DNA from: Aphis gossypii
Lineage: Eukaryota; Arthropoda; Insecta; Hemiptera; Aphididae
Direction: 5' to 3'
Assembly (NCBI RefSeq): GCF_020184175.1
Contig: NC_065530.1
Coordinates: 81,631,260 to 81,695,259 of the forward strand
Length of the DNA: 64,000 nt
Shown piece after piece: positions 35,641-47,501 of this stretch. The notes beneath the pieces were generated by a model that ran no database searches, was not told where the DNA came from, and saw only the letters and a program-made list of their open reading frames with translations. Both the position numbers and the translations under genes were made by a program. Position 1 is the stretch's first letter. Each line of letters opens with the position of its first letter.

Positions 35641-35753
35641 TAAAATTTTATTAAATTAGGCTACAAGCGAAATCTTATTACATTCCAATGATTCTAGAGC
35701 AATCGATGACACATGTGATACAGTTGTTCCAAATCCACGGTCTTCTTGAACTC
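35640..35753 (-). CDS. orphan 3'-terminal exon, 19 codons plus 3' UTR
   Basis: On the minus strand an acceptor, CTTAAATTTCAG, is followed in phase 0 by EFKKTVDLEQLYHMCHRLL and a TAG at 35696-35694. An AATAAA lies about 40 bases further on (near 35643). The base composition is richer than its surroundings, and the acceptor-stop-signal order is what a last exon has. A second frame is also open (GVQEDRGFGTT..., phase 1), so the true frame is unsure. I found no upstream exon between here and the Tre1-like gene, and I do not recognise the peptide. Phase 1 would match the end of Tre1-like exon 6, so an alternative Tre1 tail cannot be excluded. Confidence 0.4.
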
Positions 35754-36195
35754 CTGAAATTTAAGTATGTAAAGTTTAAAAATAAATAAGTACCTAAAAT
35801 TTACTTAGTACTATTAAGTTAAGTTACGTATTATGGTATACCTATAATGTAGATGTATCGCATATTATTATGTTACTTATAATATATGTCACACTCTTAT
35901 AATAGTTTTGGGCACAAAAATATAGTATTTTATTATATCATAAATGTTTTATTTGTATTAATATATACCAGTATATAGGTGTTACCTACTCTATGAATAT
36001 AATGTTATATATTATAATATAGAAAATAGGAATTAGAATGATGTTTATACAGGTGGCTTTTATTTGGGTGAATAACCCAATAAACCCAATACCTATAAAA
36101 TCGTTTGGGCAAGTTTATAAAATATATGATTTGGACGAAATTTACACGACTCCCCAAATGTCTAATAGATCGTTTGGGCGAGCTTATATACAGGG

Positions 36196-36996
36196 TGATT
36201 CTTTTATCAAATAACACTCATCAATTCAAAAAGTATTGACTTTTTTCAAATTTTTTTTTTCCAAAATTTAAGATCCATATAGTTCTAGAATTGTAGAACT
36301 CTTTCATATTTTCACCTTTACATTTATTAGGTAAACCACTATCAAATTTTGATTTTCAAATGACAATCCATACTTAAAATTTTATAAATTAATAAGGCTA
36401 TTTTTTTTTATAAAATATCACATTCAAATTTTCATTTTTCGTTAATCCGTGAATAAGTTATAGTTTCTCAAAGTTGGGTAGTTTTGGAAAGTGTTTATTG
36501 AGTGTAAATGTGTTATAACTCGTCAATAGATAATTAGTAATAAGTAGTCATATTAGGCAGGTAGTACAGGTACAAATATTATCATCACTCTCCGCTATAC
36601 CATGGGGTCGACGATATCGAATTCATTAGGTATTATTGTAGCTACTGGATTTTACAAATAAAAATCGCAGATCTGACGGTGCTAATTAGTACTGATAAGT
36701 GTACTTAGTAATTAGTATAACACCTAAAATTCTTCTAAAACCAACCAACTTTGAGAAGCTATAACTCACCAATGGATCAACGAAAGTTAAAAATTTTACG
36801 TGAAAAAAAATGGATTTATTAATTTATGCACTAATTATTAATATAGGTTGCTATTTGAAAATTAAAAGTTGATAGTTTTTTTCTATTAAATAATATAAGT
36901 GTGAAAAAAATTTAAATTTTATACAATTGTAGAAAAACATGTATCTAGAAATTTGAAAAAAATCTATACTTTTTGAAATAATGAGTGTTGTATATA
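36196..36996. mobile_element. fold-back element with about 290-bp inverted arms
   Basis: The left arm (about 36196-36490) and right arm (about 36728-36996) are reverse complements. AATAACACTCATCAATTCAA faces TTTGAAATAATGAGTGTTGT, and AGTTATAGTTTCTCAAAGTT faces AACTTTGAGAAGCTATAACT. Identity looks moderate with indels. The left edge begins near TACAGGGTGATTC. The arms surround about 240 bp of unrelated sequence. No transposase is present. Confidence 0.75.
36600..36624. other. polylinker-like run of restriction sites
   Basis: CCATGG (36600-36605), GTCGAC (36607-36612), GATATC (36613-36618) and GAATTC (36619-36624) are packed together, the last three abutting. It may be natural, lying in the centre of the fold-back element, or a cloning or adaptor artefact in the assembly. 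Confidence 0.5.
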
Positions 36997-37029
36997 TATA
37001 TATATCATTAAGGTGAAATTCATACGAAC

Positions 37030-37214
37030 CAAGGGCGCCCGCAGAAATTTTCACTGGGGGGGGGGCAAGGTGTAGATTATACATAATACATATTATATAT
37101 CTAATATATATAATGCTAGGTTAGGTTAGGTAAAATACTGTAATAGGTGTACAAATATTGGCAACAAAAGCGGGGGGGGCCCATGGCCCCTCTTGGCCCC
37201 CCTTAGGTTAGGTG
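37030..37214. mobile_element. G/C-run insertion with 8-bp target duplication
   Basis: ATACGAAC occurs at 37022-37029 and 37215-37222. Between them lie CAAGGGCGCCCGCAG, a run of ten G, an AT-rich middle with GTTAGGTTAGG, then a G8 run and C-rich tracts. The duplication length fits a hAT-like insertion, but the termini are not clean inverted repeats. The poly-G runs could be error-prone in assembly. Confidence 0.5.
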
Positions 37215-37383
37215 ATACGAACTAATTAGTATTATAGTAATATGTGTTTTCCTTACAATATTTAAGAATTTTAGTTAACATTAACTGGTATGGTTAAAAA
37301 TATGTACCTATAGTAAATTGTAACCGAAGTGTTCCATAAAGTTAAAATTATATTCACCAATTCATGACTTACACTTATTTTTA

Positions 37384-39420
37384 GATTCTGAACGAAGTGA
37401 TGAATGTATTGATTTTACAATGATGTGTGTTTTTTTTTTTGTGTCTGTGTACAACATAACTAGTCGAAATAATGCTCCAATTTCAAACAATGGGGGTGGT
37501 TTCCGATGTAAAATTGAATATCCTTGGTGTATTATACAGGTAAAAAGTTAACATTTTCCAACAGTTTTCAAAAAAATCGAGAAAAACAAAAAAAAAATGA
37601 CGAAAAAACGGCAATTTTTACGCAAAACCAGTTTTCGACCAAATCGATTTTTTTTTATGGTTGTAATTCAAAAACTAATCACTGAAAATACTTGAAATTT
37701 TCACCAAATGTTAATGTCAGTGGTATCCGTATAAAGTTAAATTTTCAAAACATTTTGACTTTTTATGAGTTATTTATAGACCACTGAAATTTTCGATTTT
37801 TTTGAGAAATTTTTTTTAAAGTGTCGATAAAAAATTTTTGGATGACCAAAAAGTTTTGAAAATTTAATACAAGGTTCCTTATGAGTTGTTTTTAATGTAG
37901 CTAAAAAAAATTAAAAATCGTTAGTCACAATTTTTTTTTATAAGCGTTTTTAGTTCAAATTTTTACGAAATCTGTCGAAAACGCAAAAATTTGCAAGTAA
38001 TTTTGAAGTTGAAAAATCATAAAATCTTTTCTTTTATAACTTAGTTTTGAAAATTTGGTACAAGGTTCTCCATACATTTTTCTTCAAATATCTGTAAAAA
38101 AAACTCTACCGGATTCAGATAAAAAATTTTTATGAGTGTTTGAAATTTAAATTTTTACAAAAACCGCGTTAAATAACAGTTTAGCCTCAAACGATTTTTG
38201 ATATTTGTTATTATTCAAAAAGTATAAGTCGTAGATACTTGAAAATTTTACCAGTTATTAAGATTCGCGTTTTCTTTACGTGATTTAAATTTCAAAATAT
38301 TTTGACTTTTTTTGAGCTATTTGTAGACAACTGAAATTTTCAATTTTTCTGAAAAAATATTTTTGAAGTGTCGATAAAATTTTTTTGGCCCTAACAAAAT
38401 ACTTGAAAATTTAATACAAAGTTCCTCATATGTTATTCTTATAGTGATTAAAAAATTATAAGAATACATATGCACAATTTTTTTTTATTAGCATTTGAAG
38501 TTCAAATATTTACAAAAATTCGTCAAAAGCATGAATATTTTCAAATTATTTGGAGTTGAAAAATCATAAAATTTTTTGTGTTTATAACTAAGGATTAAAA
38601 ATACAACACTAAGTTTTCCATAAGTTTACCTTCAAGTATCTATAGAGAAAACTCGAAGCATCATTATAGGAAAAATTTTTAGTGCGTTTGAATTTTAAAT
38701 TTTAACGAAATAGCGTAACGATAACGATTTATCCTCAAACGATTTTAAATATTTGTTATTATTCAAAAAGTATAAGTCGTAGATACTTGAAAATTTTACC
38801 AGTTATTAAGATTCGCGTTTTCTTTACGTGATTTAATTTTCAAAATATTTTGACTTTTTTTGAGCTATTTGTAGACAACTGAAATTTTCAATTTTTCTGA
38901 AAAAATATTTTTGAAGTGTCGATAAAATTTTTTTGGCCCTATCAAAATACTTGAAAATTTAATGCAAAGTTCCTCATAAGTTATTATTATAGTGATTAAA
39001 AAATTATAAGAATACATAGGCACAATTTTTTTTTATTAGCATTTGAAGTTCAAATATTGACAAAAATTCGTCAAAACTATGAATACTTGCAAATTATTTT
39101 GTAGGTATATTTCATAAAAATTTTTGTATAAGTAGCTAAGAGTTGAAAATTTAACACAAGGTTTTTCATAAGTTTAGCTTACAATTGTTATAAAAGAACT
39201 TAAATTTTGTTGTATTCAGGAAATTAAAACATAAACCACCTTTTTCACCAACCACTAGAAATTATATCCTAGGCTGACAAATCATCTTCGTTCAGAATCG
39301 TTTTTCGTATACAATGATAATTATCATTGGATTCAAATTTAACACTCCTATAATATATAATAATGATCCATACGGCACCTAATGTACAGCAGAGCGGTAC
39401 TCACTTGCCCGCTTTTTTTT
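37384..39420. repeat. long dispersed repeat family A, with internal 548-bp tandem duplication
   Basis: Starts TTCTGAACGAAGTGATGAAT and ends with the TTTAACAC... CAGCAGAGCGGTACTCACTTG block found at other copies. Inside, the stretch from CCTCAAACGATTTT at 38185 repeats at 38733 with near identity over more than 200 bp (AAGTATAAGTCGTAGATACT, GAAGTGTCGATAAAATTTTT), a period of 548 bp. Many poly-T and AAAATTTT blocks. No coding capacity seen. It looks like a non-autonomous element that grows by internal duplication. Confidence 0.75.
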
Positions 39421-40434
39421 ACTTACAATATTATTCCTTAATTTATAAACTCATCCAAACAATTTGTTACGTTCCTGTATTAATAATATTATATAATTTA
39501 CTCAGGTAAATTTCGGGTCATTCGCTTAAATAAAGGACGCCCGTTTAAACATATTATTTTTTAGAAATGTGCAGAATACTGTTGTATTCTAATACTTAGG
39601 AATACAAAAGTAAAATAATTCAGACAACAATAAAATCACAGATGTATAATATATTTAGAAATTATTAATGAATAGTGGACTGTAACTTTAAAAAGATACT
39701 ATTATAGTATATTGTAATGTAGGAAGTACTGTTGAAAATTAATAAAATAAAATCACAAGCGCATATCACTCATATAAGAATAAATAAATCTACTCACTCA
39801 AATAAACTATTAAATCTTTTGGAAAAAATTATTATACCCATTGCCCAAATGAACACCACTCAAATTTAGATATTCTCAACAATTTAATTTGATAGAATAC
39901 CATGAATTAAAAAGCATTGTGGTGAAATAATATTATATGTTTTTATAATAAATATGTTTGAGTGTATTTGCACATTTCGCATGCAAGCCCGGATTAAGAC
40001 ACTGCATAGTTTCTACACGAGAAAAATTATATATAATTTTAATTATATTTAAAAAAATATCAAAACAGTGCATGTTGAATTCAATTATTTTTTCATATCA
40101 TCATAATTTATTGTTTGTATTTTGTATAATACATTTTTTGGATGTTAAATATAATTGATTTATTTTGAGAAAAGTTTTGGTTACCTGTTCTGATTTAATT
40201 AACTTTTTTTTCGAATTTTGAAGATGTTTTTCAGTAAAACAATTTTAACTCAAAATAGTTAAATGTATTTGTATAAACTTGTTTTTCAACTAAAATGAGG
40301 TATTGAAAGTTTAAAATATTTAGCAAAATATTAAACCCCAAAAAATAATTTACAATAAGTACGTCATTACATTATTAGTACAGTATTTTTTAGAATTATT
40401 TTTTTATAAATCAATTCAATATTAGTATTTAAAT
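39421..40434. other. AT-rich non-coding stretch 3' of the Tre1-like gene
   Basis: No gene seen. Confidence 0.5.
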
Positions 40435-40440
40435 TTTATT
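40435..40440 (-). terminator. Tre1-like gene polyadenylation signal AATAAA
   Basis: AATAAA on the minus strand, 80 bases after the stop codon at 40520-40522. Confidence 0.7.
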
Positions 40441-40519
40441 TGAAGTGGTATTTAAAAAAAATGTACCTATTATAGAGTTTGAGGCTTTTAAAAAAATCCA
40501 ATATTTAAGGTACTGTTCC

Positions 40520-43500
40520 TTAACCCGGGCTTATTGTTTGCAATGTTTGCATGACAGTTGATGATGTTAAGTTACCGTGTGGCTGTAGACGTTTCGATAT
40601 AGACCTCAAAACAGGTACTCGTTTGGTAGCTTTTTCACAACATCCATAATTTAGAACTGATTTAAATGCTTTTCTATACTGCTTATTCATTATGACGTAT
40701 ATAATTGGATTGAAGCATGCTGATGCGTAAATCATAATATATGCAATCAAGAGAAGAGCTAAATAAAATAAAAAATATTATGTTAGGTTTTTTAGTTATG
40801 CATAATATTACAATTTATAGACGTAAATATGTATTTTAATTTATCTTTTGATTCTTTTTAATATAAAAATAAGTATTTAAATATAATAAAATATCCCTAG
40901 AAGTATAGGATTATATCCGTCTCCGTCTAGTTTTTGTATGCGTACCTATAATGAATTATCATTTAATATAAGTTTAATACATCCATTACAGTGACCCCGC
41001 TTAATGGTGAGGTACACTAGATTTCTACTATACAGTAAAGCGACTTCGTTGGTGTTTTTTTTTTTTTTTTATCGAATTTGTGCGATGAAATTAATTTAAG
41101 GGTGTGAATGGTTTATTAAAAATATATCCATCAAGTAGAAGCAAAAATGTACATGAATAAGTGGTACCTAGTTAGTAATTATTAAAAAAGTAAAATTTAT
41201 TATGTAGTATAATTTTGTGTAGGTACAAAACGTATAAAGGGAAATCTAATTCTTACTATTCCTATTTTACATAATATTATAGTATAAATATAATTTTGTA
41301 TAGTTCCAACTAAGATTCCGTCAGAGAACAGAAAATCCAAGTTGATTAAATTATTTTGTAATCAATTTTATATTATAATTTGTTTTATACTTTATACCTG
41401 GGTATTGAACACCTGGATCTAAGGTTTTTGTGATTGTAATTGGCAAATAACAAAGTACAAAAGACAAAAATATAGCCAACACCATTTTAGTTATCCTCCA
41501 TTCACTAAGTTTTCTTCTTATGGACTGCATATTTGTTGCTGTTGGATCACTTTGGGTGGATGCTTGATGCCTTCGCATTCGTTTTTCTGAACTGTAATTA
41601 AATTTTAATTAGGTTGCATTATTAAAAATTATAATTATACATTAAATATTATACACCTACGTCCTACTTGCGTTAAATATTTTATAAATTAAATGAATTA
41701 AATGATTTTTTTTTAATTTTATTAGACATTTCTATTACAGTTTTATAATGATAAACAATCTATTTTTTTTCAATATAACTATTATTATCTTAAGTTTTTA
41801 TTTGTTTAAAAATCCAAAAGTGAACTATAATTTAAAAAATGTTAGGTTAGTTTACTATAAATCTTTTACAAAAAATATATTAATTATTAAATACATTAAT
41901 TTTTTTGTAGATATTTAAATTTTGTATAATGCCAATGTCTTAGTTAGTTATGCAACAATATTTTTTTAAAAATATTTTTTAATGTTAGATATTACTGCTT
42001 GGTAAAATAAAAAAAGGTTACGTAAAAATATATAATAATATAAACATATATGTATATTATATTTATAATATGATTATTAATATGTTTAAAAAATATTTGT
42101 CAATAAATATTGTTAGTTGTGCACAACTTGTAACTTATTAAAACATAATGAAATAGTCATATAGATAACACTACATCAATAGTTTCTTAGTATTTCTTGC
42201 ATCATCATGCGCCCAAAAAATTTAATTTAATTATTTAAATGGTATAAAATATAATTATATCAAAAATGATTTTTCTATAAAGTTTTTCATAGTGTAAAGT
42301 AAATTGAATAACATTTGTTGTTCCACTAAACTTAAAAGGTAATTTTTAAACATTTTGTTTCACTATTAAGTAATGGATCATTTTTATTAAAAACTTTTAA
42401 GTTGAATGAAAGAATTATTTCAAAAGTTAAATGTCGACCAAACGATTCATGTATGTTTTGATTGGATAATGATATAGTACAATGTATTTTTTTTTTTTAA
42501 TAATATATGTGGCCATCGTTAGGAATTAAAAAGATTGCTTTAAAATGTTTATTCTTAGTTGATAGTTAATTGTATATACGTACTCAGTAGTCGAAAAGGA
42601 TCCTTGTTTTGATTAATTATATAAAACTAAATTTATATTTCAATTTACTTACTTACGAACAACCAAAAATATACCAGTGTAACAGCAAACAATTACAATA
42701 CATGGTATGATGAATCCAGTGACTAAAAGAGCAGATTTCGAAGATTGTCCAAATTCATCAGATACTATTGAACACGTACCCAACTTTGGATCATATTCAA
42801 ATTTACCTTAAAAAAATATATTTATAAAATATTTAATTTAGACAGGAAATTTATAATATTATTAAAAATACATACCCCATTTACTTAAAAGGGTAGGTAT
42901 CAGCATGCCAAACGAAATAATTAGACAAAGTATTATCATAGAAGTTATCCATATCGGACGATAAACTATACTATACAAGCTTGAATGAACGATCATTATG
43001 TACCTAAATAAAATATATTTTTTTTATTGAATGCATAGTAAGCATTAAATTGTATAACTGAAATTTAATGTGCAGCATAATATATTAATTGCTTCCGAGT
43101 TGAATTCTAAGTACAAGAGACTAATCACAGGTTATAATATATTAGTTAAGTCCCGATTTTTTAAAATAATTTTATGTAACAGCAAGTCGTTTTACGCAAA
43201 TTATACATTAAAAAGTTTCTTAAAAAAGTATGTAAATGTTTACAATACATATATACAATTAATAATAATCACTACATTAGTCTTATTTTTTTATTGGCTT
43301 TAAAACAAACAAAAAACATTTGTATTCAAACTTTTTGAATGTGATTAACTTAATTTGAAATAATATATAACAATAATAAAAAAAAAGCAAAAGAATATCT
43401 TTAACCATAATAATATAAATAATATACAATATATAAAGGTATAATTTAATATTTTATAATATAGTCAGTTCTAATAAAAGTCTATTAAAGTGGGAAGGAA

Positions 43501-46500
43501 AATGTTTGTAAAGTATAGTACTTATTGAAAAATATTCGAACCTAACTAGTGTAGTAGGTAGCTGAAAAAGTTCGAACCCAACTAGTGAAGTGCCTAAAAT
43601 AATCCGGGATCCAACTAGTATAGACATTTCAAATTTATGACTCAAAATAGATCCAGTCCTTATTGGTTTTTATCAGTACATTTTTAGTATATCAAATTGC
43701 ATTAGCTTAATAAAAATAAATATTTTTTATTATATTATTTCTGAAGTTTTTATTTTTTTGAACGACAACATACATTTTTAATTTCATACTATATTGAACA
43801 AAAAATTGATCTAAGAATTTTGATTTACAAAAATTGAATTTCGAAAAAGTATTTAACTGTATATATCTTATAAGTATAAGTAGTATTTTAAAATTTTGAT
43901 GAGTGAAGTGACTTTAAAATCTAGTATATTATAGTATATTATATTGCAAACTAAATGTCAGTTTTAATATATAATGTTTTTCAAAACTATTAATATTGTG
44001 TTTAAATGTACAATGTACATCAGTAGTTCTCAACCTTTTTTTGATTGATGTTACCTTTAACCACTAGAATCAAACACTGTGTCACCCTAACGTTTAAATA
44101 ATAAAAAATCTTAGCTGTATATTAAATATTTAAAAATTATTCTATTATTAAAAAAATAGTATAGTACACAGAAATAAACATTCAAAACGTTGATATTAAT
44201 ATGAATAAAATAATATAATTTTTTTTTGCAAAAATGTATTTATTTTAAATGTTGTTTTCCTTTTCTCGTTGATTTTTTGTGTCATCCCTAAGCTGGGTCC
44301 ATGTCACACTTAGGTGACATGTCAACTGGGTTGAAAACTACTGATATAAATGATATAATATATTACCTAACCATTAAAATAACTTTATAAAAAATATTAA
44401 TTTATATTCGTCTCCTACATGGCCACATGTGAACCTCGATTAATTAAAATTTTTGTTATTAACAATGAATATAATTTTCTGTTACTAGTACACATTTACT
44501 CACACATTTATTTATACATTTCCGTATTGCGTTTATTGTTCATTATTGTTACAACATTTGCAATATGTGTTATACTGTCAGTTTTAGATTATATTAGGGA
44601 TTCTGTCTTTATCTATGTTGTCTACCCACTGTTCCTGAGTTTTCGATGTGAGCAACCTTTTGCCACGTTGTATATTTTATTATAGTTATTATCACCGGTC
44701 CCTTGGCGATCATATAACATTCCTTCACCCCTGTTACGCAAACATTTTGTCATCGGGCCGTATCATTACCCAGAATATTGTTTTCTACTGGCTCTATCAT
44801 CTGGGTCACAAGTAACTTAACATCTAATATTCCTATCGCCAAGCACATGAGCTTTAATGTATCTGATTTAGAATATCGACTCATCTAATTAAAAAATTAT
44901 AAATTTTAACATTATAAAATTTCAATGATTATCGATATTTAAATATATATGCTAATTAATTAATTTTTATTTTTAGAAAATAAATATAAACCTTAGTAAA
45001 TAAAATTTATTAAAAATAATTCTTATTAAGTATTCCATTCTCTAATTTAAAAAAAATGTATCATAGTTTTTTTCATCAATTGTAAATAATATAATATTTT
45101 TTTTTGTTTTATTTATTTTAGAATTAATGAATTTCATTTTTTTTTGTACTATTATTATTATTTTTTTTATTTATTAGAAGAAAATTTTTGATAACAGTGA
45201 TCATTGAGATTGGTTTACATAATGTATTTGTTTGTATAAGATTAGAAAAAATATGATAGTACGTATAATATGTACTATATAATTAACAGTTCTAAGTTAT
45301 GAAGTATTAAATTTAGCTGAATATTTTATATTGGCAGTAATGATGAATATTTGATGGTGGCAGAGATAGATTAGGGCCCTGACTAAACAATGACGGAAGT
45401 TTAATATCTTCTAATTTTGTTTTTTTGTTTCTCTTAAGACAATTGAGATATTTTTATATGTAACTAATTTTTTTCAAACATTCTTATTTACATTATAATT
45501 TATAACAAACAGATCTCATTCAGTCATTTTCAAACGTGGTGATTAATTATTCAAATATTTAGTCACAATTGATAGTATATCACGCAGACGAGTGTTCAAC
45601 ATTATGTCTATGTACACTGTATAAATATTGTTTGGATTTTTATAAATCTATGTATGAATAAATTAAATATATTAATAATATTATAATTATAACTTTAATC
45701 CGTAATTTTGACAATTATCTCATTAATATTACCTATAAGTTCATTAAGAATAAAAAAAAACTAACAAGAATGATGGTTGATTTGACAAAAATTAGTTTGT
45801 TAGTTATATAAACAAATAGTTTATTAATAGTTTAACACATGTTTAGTTAATTTAACTTCCATTATTTCAATTTATTTTGTTGAAAGATAGAAGTTACTAA
45901 GTAGTTTTCACATAATATATTATACATTTGAAAATTTATAACAAATAAGAAATTTTCTTATAGGATTTTAAATAGCTACACTAATAATAATTAAAATTTA
46001 AAATTTACTTACCTATTTATAGTGATCATAGTAATAAAGAGCAGTGATACTCCAATATTTCCATACTGTAAAAATGGTACAATTGAACATAGTTCTGGGT
46101 ATTGTACCCAATTAATATTTAAAAATCTTGAAGCATTGAATGGTAATACAGCTATGCAAAATAACAAATCAGCTGCACCTAGGCTATAGAAATTAACAAA
46201 GCGATTTGTCTATTAAAATTATTTAGTTAAATATGGTTTTTAAAATAAGTTAACGTATTGGAAATTAAACAGTTTATTATGTAAATTATGTATACATAGA
46301 GTATAATATTATAATAGTGAAATTATTATTCATAAAAAAATTATATTTAAAAAAAAATTAAGTAGAAACATAAGAAAACTTCAAAAATAATAAAACTATA
46401 GTATGAATTAAATAAGGAGGTTGGAAAATGCATTATATAGTACAAATAATTTAATATGTTATTATAACATATTATCAAGTTTAAATATTGTATATAACTA

Positions 46501-47501
46501 ATTTGTAAATGTAAATACTAACATTAAAAAAACATGAATATATTAAAGCAACATGCGTTAGTTAATAATAAGGTATTATTAATTGATTACTATATGAATT
46601 AAAATAGATTTACGATACTAAAACTAAACAATACATAAAAGAAATTGAATACCTATTCAATTTGAATACGGCATCACTAAAACCCATCTACGTTGAAAAA
46701 CTATTTTAAAACACTTTTTTTTATAAAATTAAATTGCTATAAGACAATATTATGTCATCGAAATTATGATGAACAGATATATTGGCCATATAAATTGTTC
46801 TAAATGTAGTATAGAAACTTAAGATAAATAAAATAAATTCCCATAAGATACTAATAAAAATATTTTTAGAACATTGTAATTATAGGTGTCCGAAAACAGG
46901 AGATATAAAAATGGACACATATACTAGTTTACTAGTATACAGATAGATCTCTATATATATTTTTTTATATTAAATAAGTAATATACAAACTGTACCAGAA
47001 GACACAATAAGCATATAGGCTCAGAGTAAAACTATGACATGATAAAATTGAAGAAAGAAGCCACCCATTGGTGACACTTACAAAAGGAGAGTTTACATGT
47101 TAGTTAATTAAAAGATCTCGACACCACTTACGCTTTAGGCGCTCTATATTTAAATTATAATTCATCAATTATGATAGTGTTTAGTTACTTAGTAACTGAA
47201 TTCATATAGTATCAATTGATAGTTATTAATTTTCATATAATACCTGATGATAAATGTAGAAGCTATATTTCGAATCCGTGGACTTTTTAGTATTACTAAT
47301 ATAGTTAAACTGTTACCTATAATTCCAATACACATAATAAGCAACGTCATGAATGCCGCAGCATACATAATTTTTGGGTTCTCTTTTAGCCATCTAAAAA
47401 TATATAATAATTTTATATAATATCATAATGAAAGTAAATAGAAAAATTGAATATTTATTTACTTACGGTTCGAATCCCACTGATTGGTTTGAGTTTGACA
47501 T
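40520..47501 (-). CDS. Tre1: Tre1-like rhodopsin-class GPCR, 7 coding exons, 356 aa
   Basis: Seven-transmembrane receptor of the Tre1/moody group; in Drosophila, Tre1 guides germ-cell and neuroblast polarity. Exons (minus): 47501-47467, 47393-47244, 46183-46013, 43003-42876, 42806-42653, 41591-41398, 40758-40520. They sum to 1071 nt, closing in frame at a TAA; all junctions are GT-AG. Exon 2 holds TM1 with GIIGNSLTILVIL. Exon 3 holds LGAADLLFCIAVLP (TM2, LxxAD) and TM3. N-R-Y falls at residues 118-120 in place of DRY, as known for Tre1. TM6 (VLCYLPITI) is in exon 6 and N-P-I-I-Y (294-298) in exon 7. The exon 5/6 junction has an alternative 4 bp away; the chosen one gives RNSEKRMRRHQ. Tre1 is favoured over moody by N-R-Y/N-P-I-I-Y and by the adjacent moody-like gene, but orthology is inferred. 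Confidence 0.85.
40905..41075. repeat. family A 3'-end fragment in Tre1-like intron 6
   Basis: Matches the terminal block of family A (AAGTTTAATACATCCATTACAGTGACC, TCTACTATACAGTAAAGCG). Lies in the intron between exons 6 and 7. Confidence 0.5.
43520..43635. repeat. three degenerate tandem units in Tre1-like intron 3
   Basis: ATTCGAACCTAACTAGTGTAG, GTTCGAACCCAACTAGTGAAG and GGGATCCAACTAGTATAG recur at about 35-42 bp spacing. The open frame across them on the minus strand is a by-product. Confidence 0.6.
43741..43920. repeat. family B dispersed repeat copy in Tre1-like intron 3
   Basis: Shares GACAACATA(C/T)ATTTTTAATTTCATA and following words with 8490-8640. Confidence 0.45.
44021..44343. mobile_element. 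hAT-type MITE in Tre1-like intron 3, 323 bp
   Basis: Ends CAGTAGTTCTCAACC and GGTTGAAAACTACTG are inverted repeats of the common hAT type. Flanks ATGTACAT and ATATAAAT agree at 6 of 8 positions, an eroded target duplication. A central GTGTCATCCCTAAGC and a TGTCACACTTAGGTGACAT palindrome lie near the right end. Non-coding. Confidence 0.8.
44344..46012. other. remainder of Tre1-like intron 3
   Basis: AT-rich. An 88-codon hydrophobic frame on the plus strand at 44419-44685 lacks a motif and runs opposite to the gene; I treat it as chance. Confidence 0.45.

Noticed and set aside
44419..44685. 88-codon hydrophobic plus-strand frame in the Tre1-like intron
   Set aside because: Hydrophobic codons (TTT, ATT, TTA, TAT) arise readily from AT-rich DNA. 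No start context, no family match, opposite strand to the host gene.
47461..47490. GGTTCGAATCCC looks like a tRNA B box
   Set aside because: It falls inside Tre1-like exon 1 and its donor. There is no A box, no acceptor stem and no cloverleaf around it.
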